A stretch of 64,000 bases of DNA from a bacterium (GTDB lineage: Bacteria > Cyanobacteriota > Vampirovibrionia > Gastranaerophilales > Gastranaerophilaceae), in contig JAFXHF010000015.1 in the NCBI GenBank assembly GCA_017536545.1, positions 85,691 through 149,690 on the forward strand, read 5' to 3'. The position numbers and the translations under genes were made by a program. The notes beneath the pieces are model-generated. The model worked only from the letters and a program-made list of their open reading frames with translations. It had not been told where the DNA came from and did not search any database. How positions within the stretch are numbered: position 1 is the stretch's first letter; each line of letters opens with the position of its first letter. Below are positions 15,696 through 23,865 of this stretch, piece by piece.

Positions 15696-18149
15696 TTATT
15701 CATTTACCTTTTCTTCTGCACGAGTAGGGATTCTCATACCGTAGAAAGATCTAATAACAAAGATTAACGCAATTACTAGGAACACTGCACCAACGATTGG
15801 AGCAATTTTTCTAAATGATTCGTTGATTGCAATTTCCATTGCTAACAAACCAAATAGAGTTGTGAACTTAATAATTGGGTTCATTGCAACTGAAGAAGTA
15901 TCTTTGAATGGGTCACCAACAGTATCACCAACAACTGTTGCTTCATGAAGAGGTGTACCTTTTTCTTTCAAGTCAACTTCGACAATTTTCTTAGCGTTAT
16001 CCCAGCATCCGCCAGCGTTAGCCATAAATACAGCTTGGAATAAACCAAATACTGCAATAGCAATCAAGTAGCTTACGAAGAATGATACAGCTAATTGAGA
16101 TTTTTCGCCTGGAGCTGATAAACAAGCTAGAGCTAATGCAAATGTAAATAATGCGATAAAGATATTTACCATACCTTTTTGAGCATATTGAGTACAAATT
16201 TTTACAACTTCTTTTGAATTTGCAACGTTTGCACTTTTTTCATCTGCATCACCTAATTTGATATTTTCTTTAATATATTCAACAGCTTGGTATGCACCTG
16301 TTGTTACAGCTTGCATAGAAGCACCAGAGAACCAGTAAATTACTGCACCACCAGTTAGTAAACCTAACAATGTGTATGGGTTAAGTAAGTTCAAGATTGA
16401 TTCTGGTTGAATACCTAAAGTGTTTTGGATAACCAAGATTAGTGAGAAAATCATAGTTGTAGCACCAACAACTGCTGTACCAATAAGAACTGGTTTAGAA
16501 GTTGCTTTGAATGTGTTACCTGCACCATCATTTTCTTCTAAGTATTGTTTAGCATTATCAAAGTCAGCATCGAAGCCGTATTGTTCTTTGATTTGACCTT
16601 TAACATCTGGGATTTCTTCAATTAAAGATAATTCATATACTGATTGAGCGTTATCTGTAACTGGACCATATGAGTCAACAGCAATTGTTACAGGACCCAT
16701 ACCTAAGAAACCGAAAGCTACCAAGCCGAAAGCGAATACTGACGGATAAATCATTAAGCCTTCTTCTCCAGATGGGATGAAAGTACTTGCAACATAAGCT
16801 AACGCCATAAGTAATACGATTACCATGCCAATCCAGAAACCAGAGTAGTTACCAGATACAATACCTGATAGAATTGTTAAAGATGAACCACCTTCTCTAG
16901 AGGCAGTAACAACTTCTTCTGTGTGTTTAGCTTTTGGTGAAGTGAATATCTTAGTAAATTCTGGGATTAGGGCAGCACCTAAAGTACCGCAAGAAATGAT
17001 ACAAGATAATACTAGCCAAATATTATTACCCATATCGCTTAATAACCAGTAGCTTACGCCAAATGTCATAGCGATAGATAGGATAGATGTAATCCATACA
17101 AGTCTTGTTAATGGAGCTTCAAAGTCAAATTTTTCTACACGTGGAGCGTATACAAATCTGTCCCAAAGTCCGTTAATCCAGTATGCAACTACTGAAGTTA
17201 CAATCATTAAGAATCTCATAACGAAAATCCAAGCTAATAATTGAACTTGATTTTCTTGACCCATAACAGCCAATAAAATGAAACTAACTAAAGCAACACC
17301 AGTTACACCATAAGTTTCAAAACCATCAGCAGTTGGCCCGATAGAGTCGCCTGCGTTATCACCAGTACAGTCAGCGATTACACCTGGGTTACGAGGATCG
17401 TCTTCTTTAATACCAAATTGGATTTTCATTAAGTCTGAACCGATATCAGCGATTTTTGTGAAGATACCACCAGCTACACGAAGAGCTGAAGCACCTAAAG
17501 ATTCACCGATTGCAAAACCAATGAAGCATGCTCCTGCAATTTCACCAGGAACGAATAAAAGGATTGTAAGCATCATGATAAGTTCAACTGATACTAACAA
17601 TACACCAATACTCATACCAGCTTTTAGAGGAATGTTCATTGTATTTAATGGGTTACCTTTTAATGCTGCGAATGCAGTTCTAGAGTTTGCTAGAGTATTC
17701 ATTCTGATACCAAACCAAGCAACAGCATAAGAACCTAAAATACCGATTACAGACCAAGCTAAAATTGTTAATACACCTTTAGCTCCCATGTGGTTTAGGT
17801 ATCCAAAGTAAAATGCGATACATAAACCGATTAAAACTTCTAAAACTAAAAGGAATTTACCTTGTTGTACCAAGTAAGTTTTACAAGTTTCAAAAATTGT
17901 ATTACCAACATTGTTCATTACTTCATGAACATCTAATTTTTTGATTTTTAAGAACTCAACAAGTCCAAAAATCAAGCCAGCTACAGAAATTCCAAGTCCA
18001 ATTAAAAGTAGCGTATAGCTATCTTTGGAAATCGATTGGATGCTAGGAACAACTAAGTCAGCCTCACTTGCAAAAGCAGGTGAAATACCAAGAATCATTA
18101 TTGCAAATATTGCTAATAATGTCATTGGTGAAACAAACTTTTTAATCAT
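15696..18149 (-). CDS. hppA: Membrane-bound ion-translocating pyrophosphatase
   Basis: An 817-aa, ~16-helix pump that couples PPi hydrolysis to H+ and/or Na+ export. The PPi-site motifs are KEDDPRNPGVIADCTGDNAGDS (about 248-269, in pieces) and GPTADGFETYG. Most family members read ADNVGDNVGD here, so this belongs to a divergent branch. GNTFKAT (544-550) carries Lys548, which in the family marks K+-independence; K+-dependent enzymes have Ala. The first helix looks like a signal sequence (ILGISPAFASEA). ATG start after an AAAGGAGAG site, with a clear promoter at 18191-18219. Confidence 0.95.
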   Translation of the reverse strand: MIKKFVSPMTLLAIFAIMILGISPAFASEADLVVPSIQSISKDSYTLLLIGLGISVAGLIFGLVEFLKIKKLDVHEVMNNVGNTIFETCKTYLVQQGKFLLVLEVLIGLCIAFYFGYLNHMGAKGVLTILAWSVIGILGSYAVAWFGIRMNTLANSRTAFAALKGNPLNTMNIPLKAGMSIGVLLVSVELIMMLTILLFVPGEIAGACFIGFAIGESLGASALRVAGGIFTKIADIGSDLMKIQFGIKEDDPRNPGVIADCTGDNAGDSIGPTADGFETYGVTGVALVSFILLAVMGQENQVQLLAWIFVMRFLMIVTSVVAYWINGLWDRFVYAPRVEKFDFEAPLTRLVWITSILSIAMTFGVSYWLLSDMGNNIWLVLSCIISCGTLGAALIPEFTKIFTSPKAKHTEEVVTASREGGSSLTILSGIVSGNYSGFWIGMVIVLLMALAYVASTFIPSGEEGLMIYPSVFAFGLVAFGFLGMGPVTIAVDSYGPVTDNAQSVYELSLIEEIPDVKGQIKEQYGFDADFDNAKQYLEENDGAGNTFKATSKPVLIGTAVVGATTMIFSLILVIQNTLGIQPESILNLLNPYTLLGLLTGGAVIYWFSGASMQAVTTGAYQAVEYIKENIKLGDADEKSANVANSKEVVKICTQYAQKGMVNIFIALFTFALALACLSAPGEKSQLAVSFFVSYLIAIAVFGLFQAVFMANAGGCWDNAKKIVEVDLKEKGTPLHEATVVGDTVGDPFKDTSSVAMNPIIKFTTLFGLLAMEIAINESFRKIAPIVGAVFLVIALIFVIRSFYGMRIPTRAEEKVNE

Positions 18150-18190
18150 ATTTTTTGCTCTCCTTTACCAAAAGTTTTTCACACTCTTTT

Positions 18191-18219
18191 ATTCTACTAA
18201 ATATTAGGCTTTAAGACAA
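18191..18219 (-). promoter_or_regulatory. hppA promoter
   Basis: On the minus strand TTGTCT, 17-nt spacer, TAGAAT; the leader is about 35 nt. Confidence 0.65.
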
Positions 18220-18258
18220 TTTATTTACATTTTGTCATGAAAAAGTTTTGGCATGTTA

Positions 18259-18287
18259 TTTACTATTTATTTTAAATTTGTTATCCT
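18259..18287 (+). promoter_or_regulatory. Promoter predicting a leaderless mRNA
   Basis: TTTACT, 17-nt spacer, TATCCT, then six bases and the ATG at 18294. The expected transcription start is the A of the ATG. No Shine-Dalgarno sequence is present. Confidence 0.5.
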
Positions 18288-18293
18288 ATAGTT

Positions 18294-18656
18294 ATGCGGA
18301 TAAATGAGATTATAAAAAATTTCTTTTTAGTGTTAATAGCCTTTACTATATTAGGTTTGCTTTCAATGGCTCCTGTGGGTAAATATCAAAGGGCGTATAA
18401 TAAACAACGTATGAAATATCGTAATGCTCCTCAAGTACATGTTGATGCTACAGAACGATATGTAGAAGCAATCATGGAAGGAGAAGAAGATACATCTAAG
18501 GGTATTAAGGCAAGAGCTCCTAAAAAATATTATTTGCCTTTCTTTAATCAAGATAAAAGTGCTCAAAAACAGCCAAAATCAAAAATAAGAAAATATGATA
18601 AACCTCTCTATGTGAGGGATAAGAATAATCCTAAGATATTAAGACCATATAGATAA
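18294..18656 (+). CDS. Small basic membrane-anchored protein (120 aa)
   Basis: One N-terminal hydrophobic helix (NFFLVLIAFTILGLLSMAP, ~9-27). A strongly basic, Lys/Arg/Tyr/Pro-rich tail follows (RAYNKQRMKYRN; KARAPKKYYLPFF; PLYVRDKNNPKILRPYR). The helix could be an anchor or an uncleaved signal. No family is recognised. It appears to lack a ribosome site and may be translated from a leaderless transcript. Followed by a short terminator. It lies divergently from hppA. Confidence 0.7.
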   Translation: MRINEIIKNFFLVLIAFTILGLLSMAPVGKYQRAYNKQRMKYRNAPQVHVDATERYVEAIMEGEEDTSKGIKARAPKKYYLPFFNQDKSAQKQPKSKIRKYDKPLYVRDKNNPKILRPYR

Positions 18657-18668
18657 ATTATTTTTAGT

Positions 18669-18692
18669 AGCATGGTTTCTCATGCTTTTTTC
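18669..18692 (+). terminator. Intrinsic terminator
   Basis: AGCATG/CATGCT stem followed by T6. Confidence 0.7.
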
Positions 18693-18816
18693 TATTTATC
18701 TACCCTGAATACTTTAATAGGTTGAGAAAGTTTTCATCCTTTTAAATGATGTTTAAATTGTTGAATATTATAGAATAGAAATGTAGAAAAACGAAGTAGA
18801 AGAATTGGGTAGGTTA

Positions 18817-19641
18817 ATGGAACAAGGTTTTGATTTTTCTTCATATAACAACATAAAGCGTATGTCGGAAGATGAGCTTGTTGCTTTGTGGGAAAAATAT
18901 CTTGCAGACAAATCAAATAAACAAGCAAGAGATGCTTTGATTGTTCAATATATTTATCTTGTAAGATATGCTGTTGGACGTGTTAAGGTTTCATTACCTG
19001 TGACAATTTCTATTGAAGATATTGCGGGTTATGGTGTTGAAGGTTTGATAAACGCTATTGAACGTTTCTCACCTCAAAAAAATACTAGATTTGAAACATA
19101 CGCTCTTATTAGAGTTCGTGGTGCAATATTAGACAGAATTCGTTCTGAAGATTTCTTACCAAGAAGTGTAAGAAAGAAAATTAAAGATATTAAACAAGCT
19201 GCTGAGTTTCTAAAACAAGAATATGGCAGAACTCCTACAACTACAGAAATTGCTAATTATCTAGAAATGGATCCAGATAAAGTAAATCAAATCATGTCAG
19301 AAGACGTAGTTGTAACATCGATTTATGAAAAACGTGGATCATCTGAAGATAGTATGGAAATTATTGATACTATTGAGGATTCAAATAAATTAAATCCACA
19401 AGAACAGATGGAAGAAAAGAATGTTAAATCAGATTTGCAACGAGCATTACAACGCCTTCCTGAGCGTGAAAGAGTTTTGATGGTCTTGTACTATCAAGAA
19501 AACATGACAATGAAAGAAATTGGCGAAACATTATCAATGTCAGAATCAAGAGTTTGTCAGTTACATGCTCAGGCGATTATGAAGCTTAAAAACATTCTTA
19601 ACGAAAATCGTTCATCACGACTTCAACAAGCTATTGTTTAG
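18817..19641 (+). CDS. RNA polymerase sigma factor, sigma-28 (FliA/WhiG) type
   Basis: About 274 aa with the order sigma2-sigma3-sigma4. Region 2 is YLVRYAVGRV...DIAGYGVEGLINAIERFSP...RFETYALIRVRGAILDRIRSED in pieces. Region 3 is LPRSVRKKIKDI...GRTPTTTEIANYL. Region 4 is RLPERERVLMVLYYQENMTMKEIGETL. RGAILDRIRSED is characteristic of FliA/WhiG/SigD-type factors, which drive motility, sporulation or surface genes. No flagellar operon is adjacent. I use the ATG at 18817; an in-frame TTG at 18805 is also possible and no ribosome site decides the start clearly. The pseudopilin gene follows 24 bp later. Confidence 0.93.
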   Translation: MEQGFDFSSYNNIKRMSEDELVALWEKYLADKSNKQARDALIVQYIYLVRYAVGRVKVSLPVTISIEDIAGYGVEGLINAIERFSPQKNTRFETYALIRVRGAILDRIRSEDFLPRSVRKKIKDIKQAAEFLKQEYGRTPTTTEIANYLEMDPDKVNQIMSEDVVVTSIYEKRGSSEDSMEIIDTIEDSNKLNPQEQMEEKNVKSDLQRALQRLPERERVLMVLYYQENMTMKEIGETLSMSESRVCQLHAQAIMKLKNILNENRSSRLQQAIV

Positions 19642-19665
19642 TTATACTTTAGGAGAGGGTAAATA

Positions 19666-20457
19666 ATGTTGAAACGCAAGGATAGTCGAGTCTTTTTGGG
19701 GTTCTCTAAAAGATTTTTTAGATTTGGTTTTACATTGGCGGAAGTATTAATTACCCTAGGGATTATTGGTGTTGTTGCAGCAATGACTATTCCGAATTTG
19801 ATTGCGAATACTAAAGCACATACTTATCGTTCTCAGTTTAAGAAAACAATATCTACTCTATCTCAAGCTGCACGTCTTTCTCAGGCACAGTATGGTTTTG
19901 ATTATGCAGGTGTTGATTTTAAATGCGGAACAAATCCTCCAAAGGATCATCCAGAATCAAATATGACGGTATGTGCATTGCTAAATGGTTCACTAACTGG
20001 AGCGACATATTTTGCAAATCTTTCTGATATAAAAGACAAGAATGGTAAGAAATACTCTGTTACCCCTGGGTATTTTATGCAAGCGGGGCCAGGAAGAACT
20101 GTAGATGCTCTTCAGGCTTATTTACTGGCTGATGGTACAATTGTTGCAATTTCAAAGCGTTTAGGTATTCAAGGAATCTGCTCTCTTCCTGTTGGTTATT
20201 CACTTCAGGAACGTGGTTATGATGATCTGCCTGAAATGTATATGTCTGATTGTTGGGGTTTGATAGATGTTAATGGAGCATCTTTACCAAATAAAGAGGT
20301 AACTTGTTCTTCTGGTTCACAAGAAATTACATCTACAAATTGTATTGTAAAAAATGATGCAAAACATATGACAGATGTTTTTCCTGTGAGATTTCATGAT
20401 GGAATTGTAGAGCCAGCCTCTGCCGCTGCTCGATATGTTCTAAAAACTGCAAAATAA
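19666..20457 (+). CDS. Type IV pilin-like (pseudopilin) protein
   Basis: A 263-aa protein with a class III prepilin leader. The basic N-terminus ends in G21, followed by FTLAEVLITLGIIGVVAAMTIPN with Glu at +5 (E26), which is the prepilin peptidase and assembly signature. The globular domain contains paired cysteines (FKCGTNPPKD, VCALLNG, GICSLPVG, SDCWGL, VTCSSGS, TNCIV), suggesting disulfides. The ~242-aa mature size is larger than typical minor pilins. AGGAGAGGG ribosome site, 24 bp after the sigma gene, so the sigma factor and this surface protein may be co-transcribed. No pilus assembly genes are nearby. Confidence 0.9.
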   Translation: MLKRKDSRVFLGFSKRFFRFGFTLAEVLITLGIIGVVAAMTIPNLIANTKAHTYRSQFKKTISTLSQAARLSQAQYGFDYAGVDFKCGTNPPKDHPESNMTVCALLNGSLTGATYFANLSDIKDKNGKKYSVTPGYFMQAGPGRTVDALQAYLLADGTIVAISKRLGIQGICSLPVGYSLQERGYDDLPEMYMSDCWGLIDVNGASLPNKEVTCSSGSQEITSTNCIVKNDAKHMTDVFPVRFHDGIVEPASAAARYVLKTAK

Positions 20458-20465
20458 AAAATAAG

Positions 20466-20711
20466 TTAATCTAAAAGTTCGTACAATGTAGAAGATTCTT
20501 GTATGCTAACGTTTCCTGTTGGAACTTTGAGGATTTTTGCTTTTACAGTTCTATTTGCGTATTCAATCGTAATGATGTCGTTTTCTTTGACTTGTTTTGC
20601 AGCTTTTGCTGGATTGCCATTAATAAGTACTCTACCCATATCAGAAACTTCATTGGCAACAGTTCTGCGTTTTATAAGTCTTGAAACTTTTAAAAATTTG
20701 TCTAATCTCAT
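20466..20711 (-). CDS. rqcP: S4-domain RNA-binding protein, RqcP/Hsp15-like
   Basis: 81 aa made entirely of an S4 RNA-binding domain (MRLDKFLKVSRLIKRRTVAN; GRVLINGNPAKAAKQVKEND). Size and sequence match the RqcP (YabO)/Hsp15 group, which binds stalled 50S-tRNA complexes during ribosome quality control with RqcH. The symbol is assigned by resemblance. It is convergent with the pseudopilin gene (8-bp gap) and divergent from the phosphoesterase gene downstream. Confidence 0.85.
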   Translation of the reverse strand: MRLDKFLKVSRLIKRRTVANEVSDMGRVLINGNPAKAAKQVKENDIITIEYANRTVKAKILKVPTGNVSIQESSTLYELLD

Positions 20712-20775
20712 AGTCTTTATTTTAGCACATATTTGAATTTTATGTTATAATTTCCTCAAGGGAGATGTATCTAAT

Positions 20776-21615
20776 ATGAAAAAGTTTATATTATCACTTT
20801 TTGTTTTATTAGCTTTTACTTGTGTAAGTGCTTTTGCTGCAAGTGCTAAAACTATTAAATTTGTACAGGTTACAGATGCTCACTTGTCTGCATCGTCTGA
20901 GTATTCTGTAAAAGTTTTAAAAAGTGCAGTAGAAGATATTAATTCCTTACAAGATGTGTCATTTGTTGTATTTACAGGTGATAATATTAACAACCCATCC
21001 GAAGAAAATTTAAAGCTTTTCTTAAAAACAGTGAAAAAATTAAAAGTTCCATATTATATAGCTTTAGGAGATCATGATGTTTACAAAGCTAATGGGTTAT
21101 CTAAAGTTAGATATTTTGATATGATTCACGAACGTAACTGGGGAATGTTTAGACATCAACCTAATTACAAATTCACTAAAAAGGGTTTTGTATTCCTTAT
21201 AGTAGATGGTGCGAAAGAAATTATTCCTGGGTCAGTTGGATATTATAGAGCTGATACTTTAGAATGGCTTGATAAACAATTGGAAAAAAATAGCAAAAAA
21301 GATGTAATTATTTTTCAGCATTTTCCTGTAGTATACCCAGACAATGCTGAATCTAGTGTAAAAACACATAAAACATACAAAGTTGAACAATATCAGGAGT
21401 TAATTGCAAAGCATAATAATTTATTAGCAATTGTATCTGGGCATTTCCACGCAAATTCTGAGAATATGGAAAATGGAGTGTATCACATTTCTACACCATC
21501 GTTGTTGACATTGCCTCAATCTTACAAAGTTATTGATATTGTTACAACAAAAGAGTTTTCACCGATAATTTATACTCAGTTACGTGAGTTTACGGTGAAA
21601 CAGGAGGCTTTTTAA
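20776..21615 (+). CDS. Secreted calcineurin-like metallophosphoesterase
   Basis: A 279-aa protein with a signal peptide (MKKFILSLFVLLAFTCVSAF) and metallophosphoesterase metal-site motifs in order: D34-x-H36 (VTDAHLS), FTGDNIN, ALGDHD, FQHFP and SGHFHAN. GDHD stands in for the usual GNHD. Predicted periplasmic/extracellular hydrolase of an unknown phosphoester. GGGAG ribosome site. Its last 26 bp overlap the 3' end of a convergent gene. Confidence 0.88.
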   Translation: MKKFILSLFVLLAFTCVSAFAASAKTIKFVQVTDAHLSASSEYSVKVLKSAVEDINSLQDVSFVVFTGDNINNPSEENLKLFLKTVKKLKVPYYIALGDHDVYKANGLSKVRYFDMIHERNWGMFRHQPNYKFTKKGFVFLIVDGAKEIIPGSVGYYRADTLEWLDKQLEKNSKKDVIIFQHFPVVYPDNAESSVKTHKTYKVEQYQELIAKHNNLLAIVSGHFHANSENMENGVYHISTPSLLTLPQSYKVIDIVTTKEFSPIIYTQLREFTVKQEAF

Positions 21616-21907
21616 AGATATTTGAAACGAATTTCCAGATATCTTTCCTGAATATTACTCCTAATGCAACAGCTCCTGCACCTAAAACGATTTTTAAAAC
21701 GGTTGGGAATTTTCGTCTATCGGGGGCTTTGACGTGTTTTTGTGTTTCGTAAATATCAGACTGTAGCTGATTATACCTTTTTTGAGCCTCATAATCAGAA
21801 TATAAATATCTTTTTGGTAAAAATCCTGGAGCGTCAATAGTTTTTACAACGGGTGTATCGCCGTTGTGCATATGTTTGTTTGCAGGATTATCTACTTGAA
21901 CTACCAT
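21590..21907 (-). CDS. Small protein with one membrane segment (105 aa)
   Basis: No recognised family. Residues 1-70 are polar and basic (RYLYSDYEAQKRYNQLQ). A hydrophobic segment follows (VLKIVLGAGAVALGVIF, ~71-87), then a basic tail (RKDIWKFVSNIFKKPPV). It resembles a tail-anchored or C-terminally anchored protein. The 3' end overlaps the convergent phosphoesterase gene by 26 bp; both reading frames look intact. It is divergent from the L10 leader. Confidence 0.65.
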   Translation of the reverse strand: MVVQVDNPANKHMHNGDTPVVKTIDAPGFLPKRYLYSDYEAQKRYNQLQSDIYETQKHVKAPDRRKFPTVLKIVLGAGAVALGVIFRKDIWKFVSNIFKKPPVSP

Positions 21908-21981
21908 ATATTAATTAAAACCGTTTTTATCAAAAAATTGCTAGTTGTTTGTAAATAAATATTACCTTTCCTTTTTATAGC

Positions 21982-22010
21982 TTGATTTTTGAATATGTTT
22001 AATATATATT
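21982..22010 (+). promoter_or_regulatory. rplJ operon promoter
   Basis: TTGATT, 17-nt spacer, TATATT directly before the L10 leader. The -10 region is a run of TA steps, so the exact hexamer may shift by a few bases. Confidence 0.55.
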
Positions 22011-22190
22011 GGTAACATAGCCGCAGACAATTAGCAGGCGAAAGCCTTTAAAACACTAGCTAATCGAGGTTACACAAGGTGCCGAAACAAGGGCCGAGAA
22101 TAAAGGCAGATGACTGAATAAGGTAATGCTTTTATCCAAGGGAAATAACAAAACTTGTTAAGCCCAATAAATTTGAAAAGATTTGTGTGT
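22011..22190 (+). ncRNA. Ribosomal protein L10 leader
   Basis: The start shows the conserved L10-leader core: CCGCAGACA...stem ATTAGC/GCTAAT with an AGGC-GAAA-GCCT hairpin, then CGAGGTT. The outer GTAAC/GTTAC arms close a kink-turn-like element. In this leader family the L10(L12)4 complex binds the RNA and represses its own operon. The region 22080-22190 is less clear but looks structured. It lies directly before a terminator and rplJ. Confidence 0.8.
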
Positions 22191-22230
22191 AAGATTTTGC
22201 GGTAAAAACTAGAAAAGCAAAATCTTTTTT
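22191..22230 (+). terminator. Attenuator terminator in the L10 leader
   Basis: AAGATTTTGC pairs with GCAAAATCTT, followed by T6, about 65 nt before rplJ. It lies after the L10-binding element, which suggests transcription attenuation rather than only translational repression. Confidence 0.75.
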
Positions 22231-22296
22231 AGTTTTTAGTACAGGTCGATAACAAATAGATTGTGAATAACAATCACAGTAAACAAAGGAGCAAAA

Positions 22297-22818
22297 ATGG
22301 CAACAAAAGCATTTAAATCAGAAAAAATAGATGCTATTAAATCAAAACTAGAAAAAGCTCAAGTTGCAATTATCACTGAGTACCAAGGTTTGAGCGTTGA
22401 AGATATTACAAAACTTAGACGTGAAATCCAAAAAGGTGGCGGCGACTACATGGTAACTAAAAATACTTTAGTTAAAATCGCTGTTCAAGGTACTGAATAT
22501 GAAGCATTAGCTGAAAAAATGACAGGACCTATTGCATTAGCTTTCGGTTTTGAAGATCCAGTTAGCCCTGCAAAAGCAGTAGCAAAATTTATCAAAGACT
22601 CTAAAAAAGGTACTATGATTGGTGCTGTATTAGATGGTAAATTGCTATCTGAAGCTGAAACAAAAGCTTTGGCAGAACTTCCAACAAAAGAAGAACTATT
22701 TGCAAAAATGCTTGGATCTATCAACTCACCAGCATCTGGTATCGTTGGTTGCGTGAACGGTGTTATGTCAGCACTTACAAGAGCAATGGCAGCAGTTCGC
22801 GATCAAAAAGCTGCGTAG
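22297..22818 (+). CDS. rplJ: 50S ribosomal protein L10
   Basis: A 173-aa base of the ribosomal stalk that binds 23S rRNA and carries L12 dimers on its C-terminal helix. Recognisable parts: AQVAIITEYQGLSVEDITKLR near the N-terminus, YMVTKNTLVKIA and LPTKEELFAKMLGSINSPASGIV toward the C-terminus. AAAGGAG ribosome site. rplL follows after 78 bp. rplK and rplA, which often precede rplJ, are not upstream here; the operon starts with its own leader. Confidence 0.97.
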   Translation: MATKAFKSEKIDAIKSKLEKAQVAIITEYQGLSVEDITKLRREIQKGGGDYMVTKNTLVKIAVQGTEYEALAEKMTGPIALAFGFEDPVSPAKAVAKFIKDSKKGTMIGAVLDGKLLSEAETKALAELPTKEELFAKMLGSINSPASGIVGCVNGVMSALTRAMAAVRDQKAA

Positions 22819-22896
22819 TTTCGCAGTTGTCACTTAGACTAGTTAGTCTATATTAAGTATTAGTACACAATAAAAATTAAAATAAAGGAGAAAATC

Positions 22897-23268
22897 ATGA
22901 GTGTAGAATCAATTTTAGAATCAATTGAAAAATTAACATTATTAGAAGCAGCTGAATTAGTAAAAGCTATGGAAGAAAAATTCGGTGTATCTGCAGCAGC
23001 TCCAGTAGCAGTTGCAGCAGCTCCTGCAGCAGCAGCTCCAGCTGAAGATGCTGACGCTGAAGTTTCTGTTATCTTAGCTTCTGTACCAGCTGATAAGAAA
23101 ATCGCTGTATTAAAAGAAGTTAGAACTTTAACAGGTTTAGGCTTAAAAGAAGCTAAAGATCTTGTTGAAGCAGCTCCTAAAGCAGTTAAAGAAAACATTA
23201 AAAAAGACGAAGCTGCAGCTATCAAGAAAACTCTTGAAGAAGCTGGTGCTGTTGTTGAAATCAAATAG
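22897..23268 (+). CDS. rplL: 50S ribosomal protein L7/L12
   Basis: A 123-aa stalk protein that recruits translational GTPases. The N-terminal dimerisation domain ([21 protein letters not shown]) is followed by an Ala/Pro hinge (~35-55; [11 protein letters not shown]). The C-terminal domain contains [21 protein letters not shown] and ends in VVEIK. AAAGGAG ribosome site, then a strong terminator (23294-23327). A diverged, membrane-anchored copy of its C-terminal domain is encoded next. Confidence 0.98.
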   Translation: MSVESILESIEKLTLLEAAELVKAMEEKFGVSAAAPVAVAAAPAAAAPAEDADAEVSVILASVPADKKIAVLKEVRTLTGLGLKEAKDLVEAAPKAVKENIKKDEAAAIKKTLEEAGAVVEIK

Positions 23269-23293
23269 TTTGATTAAAATGACAAGTTGCTTA

Positions 23294-23327
23294 AAAGAGG
23301 TAATCCATTGTGATTACCTCTTTTTTT
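23294..23327 (+). terminator. rplJL operon terminator
   Basis: AAGAGGTAATC/GATTACCTCTT stem followed by T7. Confidence 0.9.
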
Positions 23328-23392
23328 GTTTGATTTTTTGAGAAAAATATGCTATATTTATGTCAAGAATTTAGTAAGAAGGAGTACTTTTT

Positions 23393-23764
23393 ATGATAGA
23401 TATGCCTTTTTTGTATGCCGCGATTGTTATTATGTTAATCTTAATTGCAAGAGAATTTTTAAAACGTAAGTTTAATTTTGATATGGATAATGTCGATAGT
23501 ACAAAATTAAAGGCGTTGTTTGCTTCTAAAAAAGGTTCTATTAAAAAAGCAACTGGTGATAAATCTTTGGTTTTGATTAGTGCTGGTGACAATAAAGCAA
23601 CTGTAATGGCAACATTAAGACAAATTACTGGTATTGATTATAATGAAGCAAAAAAACTTGTTGATTCTGCTCCGTCTGTGTTGATGTCAAATATTTCAGA
23701 AGCAGAAGCTGATTTGAATAAAAAAGCTTTGGAATTTGTTGGGGCTAAGTTAGAAATTAAATAA
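23393..23764 (+). CDS. Membrane-anchored L7/L12 C-terminal-domain-like protein
   Basis: A 123-aa protein with an N-terminal membrane helix (FLYAAIVIMLILIA, ~6-19), a basic linker and a C-terminal domain. That domain aligns without gaps to the L12 C-terminal domain encoded just upstream: DNKATVMATLRQITGIDYNE versus [20 protein letters not shown], and both end in EIK. Counterparts of the L12 residues K65, R73 and K84, which contact translation GTPases, are kept, while K81 is Asn. The L12 dimerisation domain is absent. It could bring translation factors to the membrane or be a decoy; this is inference. AAGGAG ribosome site; separated from rplL by a terminator. Confidence 0.8.
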   Translation: MIDMPFLYAAIVIMLILIAREFLKRKFNFDMDNVDSTKLKALFASKKGSIKKATGDKSLVLISAGDNKATVMATLRQITGIDYNEAKKLVDSAPSVLMSNISEAEADLNKKALEFVGAKLEIK

Positions 23765-23865
23765 ATTAGTTTCTAGTAAATATATTGTCCTATTTTTTTT
23801 TAATTTTGCTATGACAAAAGTTTCTCATAGTTTGGATGTGCAAATATAAGTTATCAGTTGTGAAT

